NCBI RefSeq assembly: GCF_034929435.1
Contig: NZ_JAYFUM010000009.1
Location: 1-64,000 of the forward strand
Direction: 5' to 3'
DNA length: 64,000 nucleotides
Source: Arcicella rigui
GTDB lineage: Bacteria; Bacteroidota; Bacteroidia; Cytophagales; Spirosomataceae
A program made the translations under genes and the position numbers. Shown piece after piece: positions 63,815 through 64,000 of this stretch; the stretch's first letter is position 1, and each line of letters starts with the position of its first letter. The notes below the pieces were generated by a model. The model was not told the DNA's origin. It ran no database searches and worked only from the letters and a program-made list of their open reading frames with translations.

Positions 63815-63999
63815 AATAACTCAAGAGCTAAAAAATTGATTACTAATATAATTATGCAAGGTATAATACCTTTGATTTCAAACTTTAATGGGTTAACATT
63901 CAACAATTGGTATGACTTGTATGGAGCATACCAGGAATAACAGAGTAAATAACCTATTATCATACCTATGGGGAATGACATAACTCCAACATATTTAAA
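63811..63999 (-). CDS. C-terminal part of a probable Wzx-type flippase (runs off right edge)
   Basis: 62 residues visible before the TGA at 63813-63811. Two hydrophobic helices flank a basic/aromatic loop: VGVMSFPIGMIIGYLLCYSW, then APYKSYQLLNVNPLKFEI, then IIPCIIILVINFLALELL. The pattern, and its position directly upstream of a Wzy-containing locus, fits the end of a polysaccharide flippase. ATGA overlap with the DUF115-like gene implies translational coupling. Confidence 0.6.
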   Translation of the reverse strand, partial: FKYVGVMSFPIGMIIGYLLCYSWYAPYKSYQLLNVNPLKFEIKGIIPCIIILVINFLALELL

Positions 64000-64000
64000 C

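Overview
The window is AT-rich chromosomal DNA from a Bacteroidota bacterium, most likely of the Cytophagales type (Emticicia/Arcicella/Flectobacillus-like; this is an inference from protein style, not a placement). Supporting signs are: starts without obvious Shine-Dalgarno sequences; several promoters of the Bacteroidota form TTG/TTTG-N18-20-TAnnTTTG; LytTR two-component proteins; DUF4369-TlpA-like, DUF1080 and DUF2147 proteins; SusD-free glycan catabolism; and an HslV protease. No rRNA, tRNA, CRISPR array, insertion sequence or prophage was seen.

Layout. 1-9 kb: mixed housekeeping and envelope genes (partial CDS, Rieske lipoprotein, EamA transporter, secreted unknown, TlpA-like thioredoxin, AddA/RecB-like helicase-nuclease, DUF819 membrane protein). 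9-18.4 kb (minus strand): a two-component LytTR pair followed by a lipoprotein, an outer-membrane barrel, a DUF2147 protein, a TolC-like channel, an HlyD-like adaptor, a MacB/FtsX-type permease, an ABC ATPase and a further barrel. This reads as one envelope-stress or export module. 18.8-22.2 kb: Crp/Fnr regulator, lepA, and a CpsB/YwqE-like PHP phosphatase. 22.7-38.2 kb: a pectin/galacturonate catabolic locus with a FucP-type transporter, Zn-dehydrogenase, LacI regulator, kduD, a CE12-GH28 fusion pectinase, kdgF, uxaB, uxaA, uxaC, kdgK, fbp and a KDPG aldolase. Together these take pectin backbone to galacturonate, tagaturonate, altronate, KDG, KDPG, then pyruvate and triose phosphate, with FBPase feeding gluconeogenesis. 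38.4-49.3 kb: hslV, peroxiredoxin, GH25 lysozyme, two glycosyltransferases, aminopeptidase P, methyltransferase, DUF1080 protein, small membrane proteins, and DacB/PBP4. 49.4-64 kb (minus strand): an exopolysaccharide locus with two paralogous WcaJ-type priming transferases, nucleotide-sugar genes (rfbD, UDP-xylose synthase, ugd, gmd, fcl), three glycosyltransferases, a Wzy-like polymerase, a DUF115-like protein and the tail of a probable Wzx flippase running off the right edge.

The most unusual non-coding feature is a set of composite inverted repeats built from 7-10 bp near-tandem units (AGCTATG/CAGCTCA, GAATTATGA, GGATTTGGG, AGACAAGAGAC, TTGAATTT). Several of them begin within a few bases of a stop codon. 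In the uronate locus most intergenic gaps carry such an element or a different stop-codon-proximal hairpin. A solitary 30-residue membrane peptide gene with its own -7 box and terminator is the best unannotated small gene.
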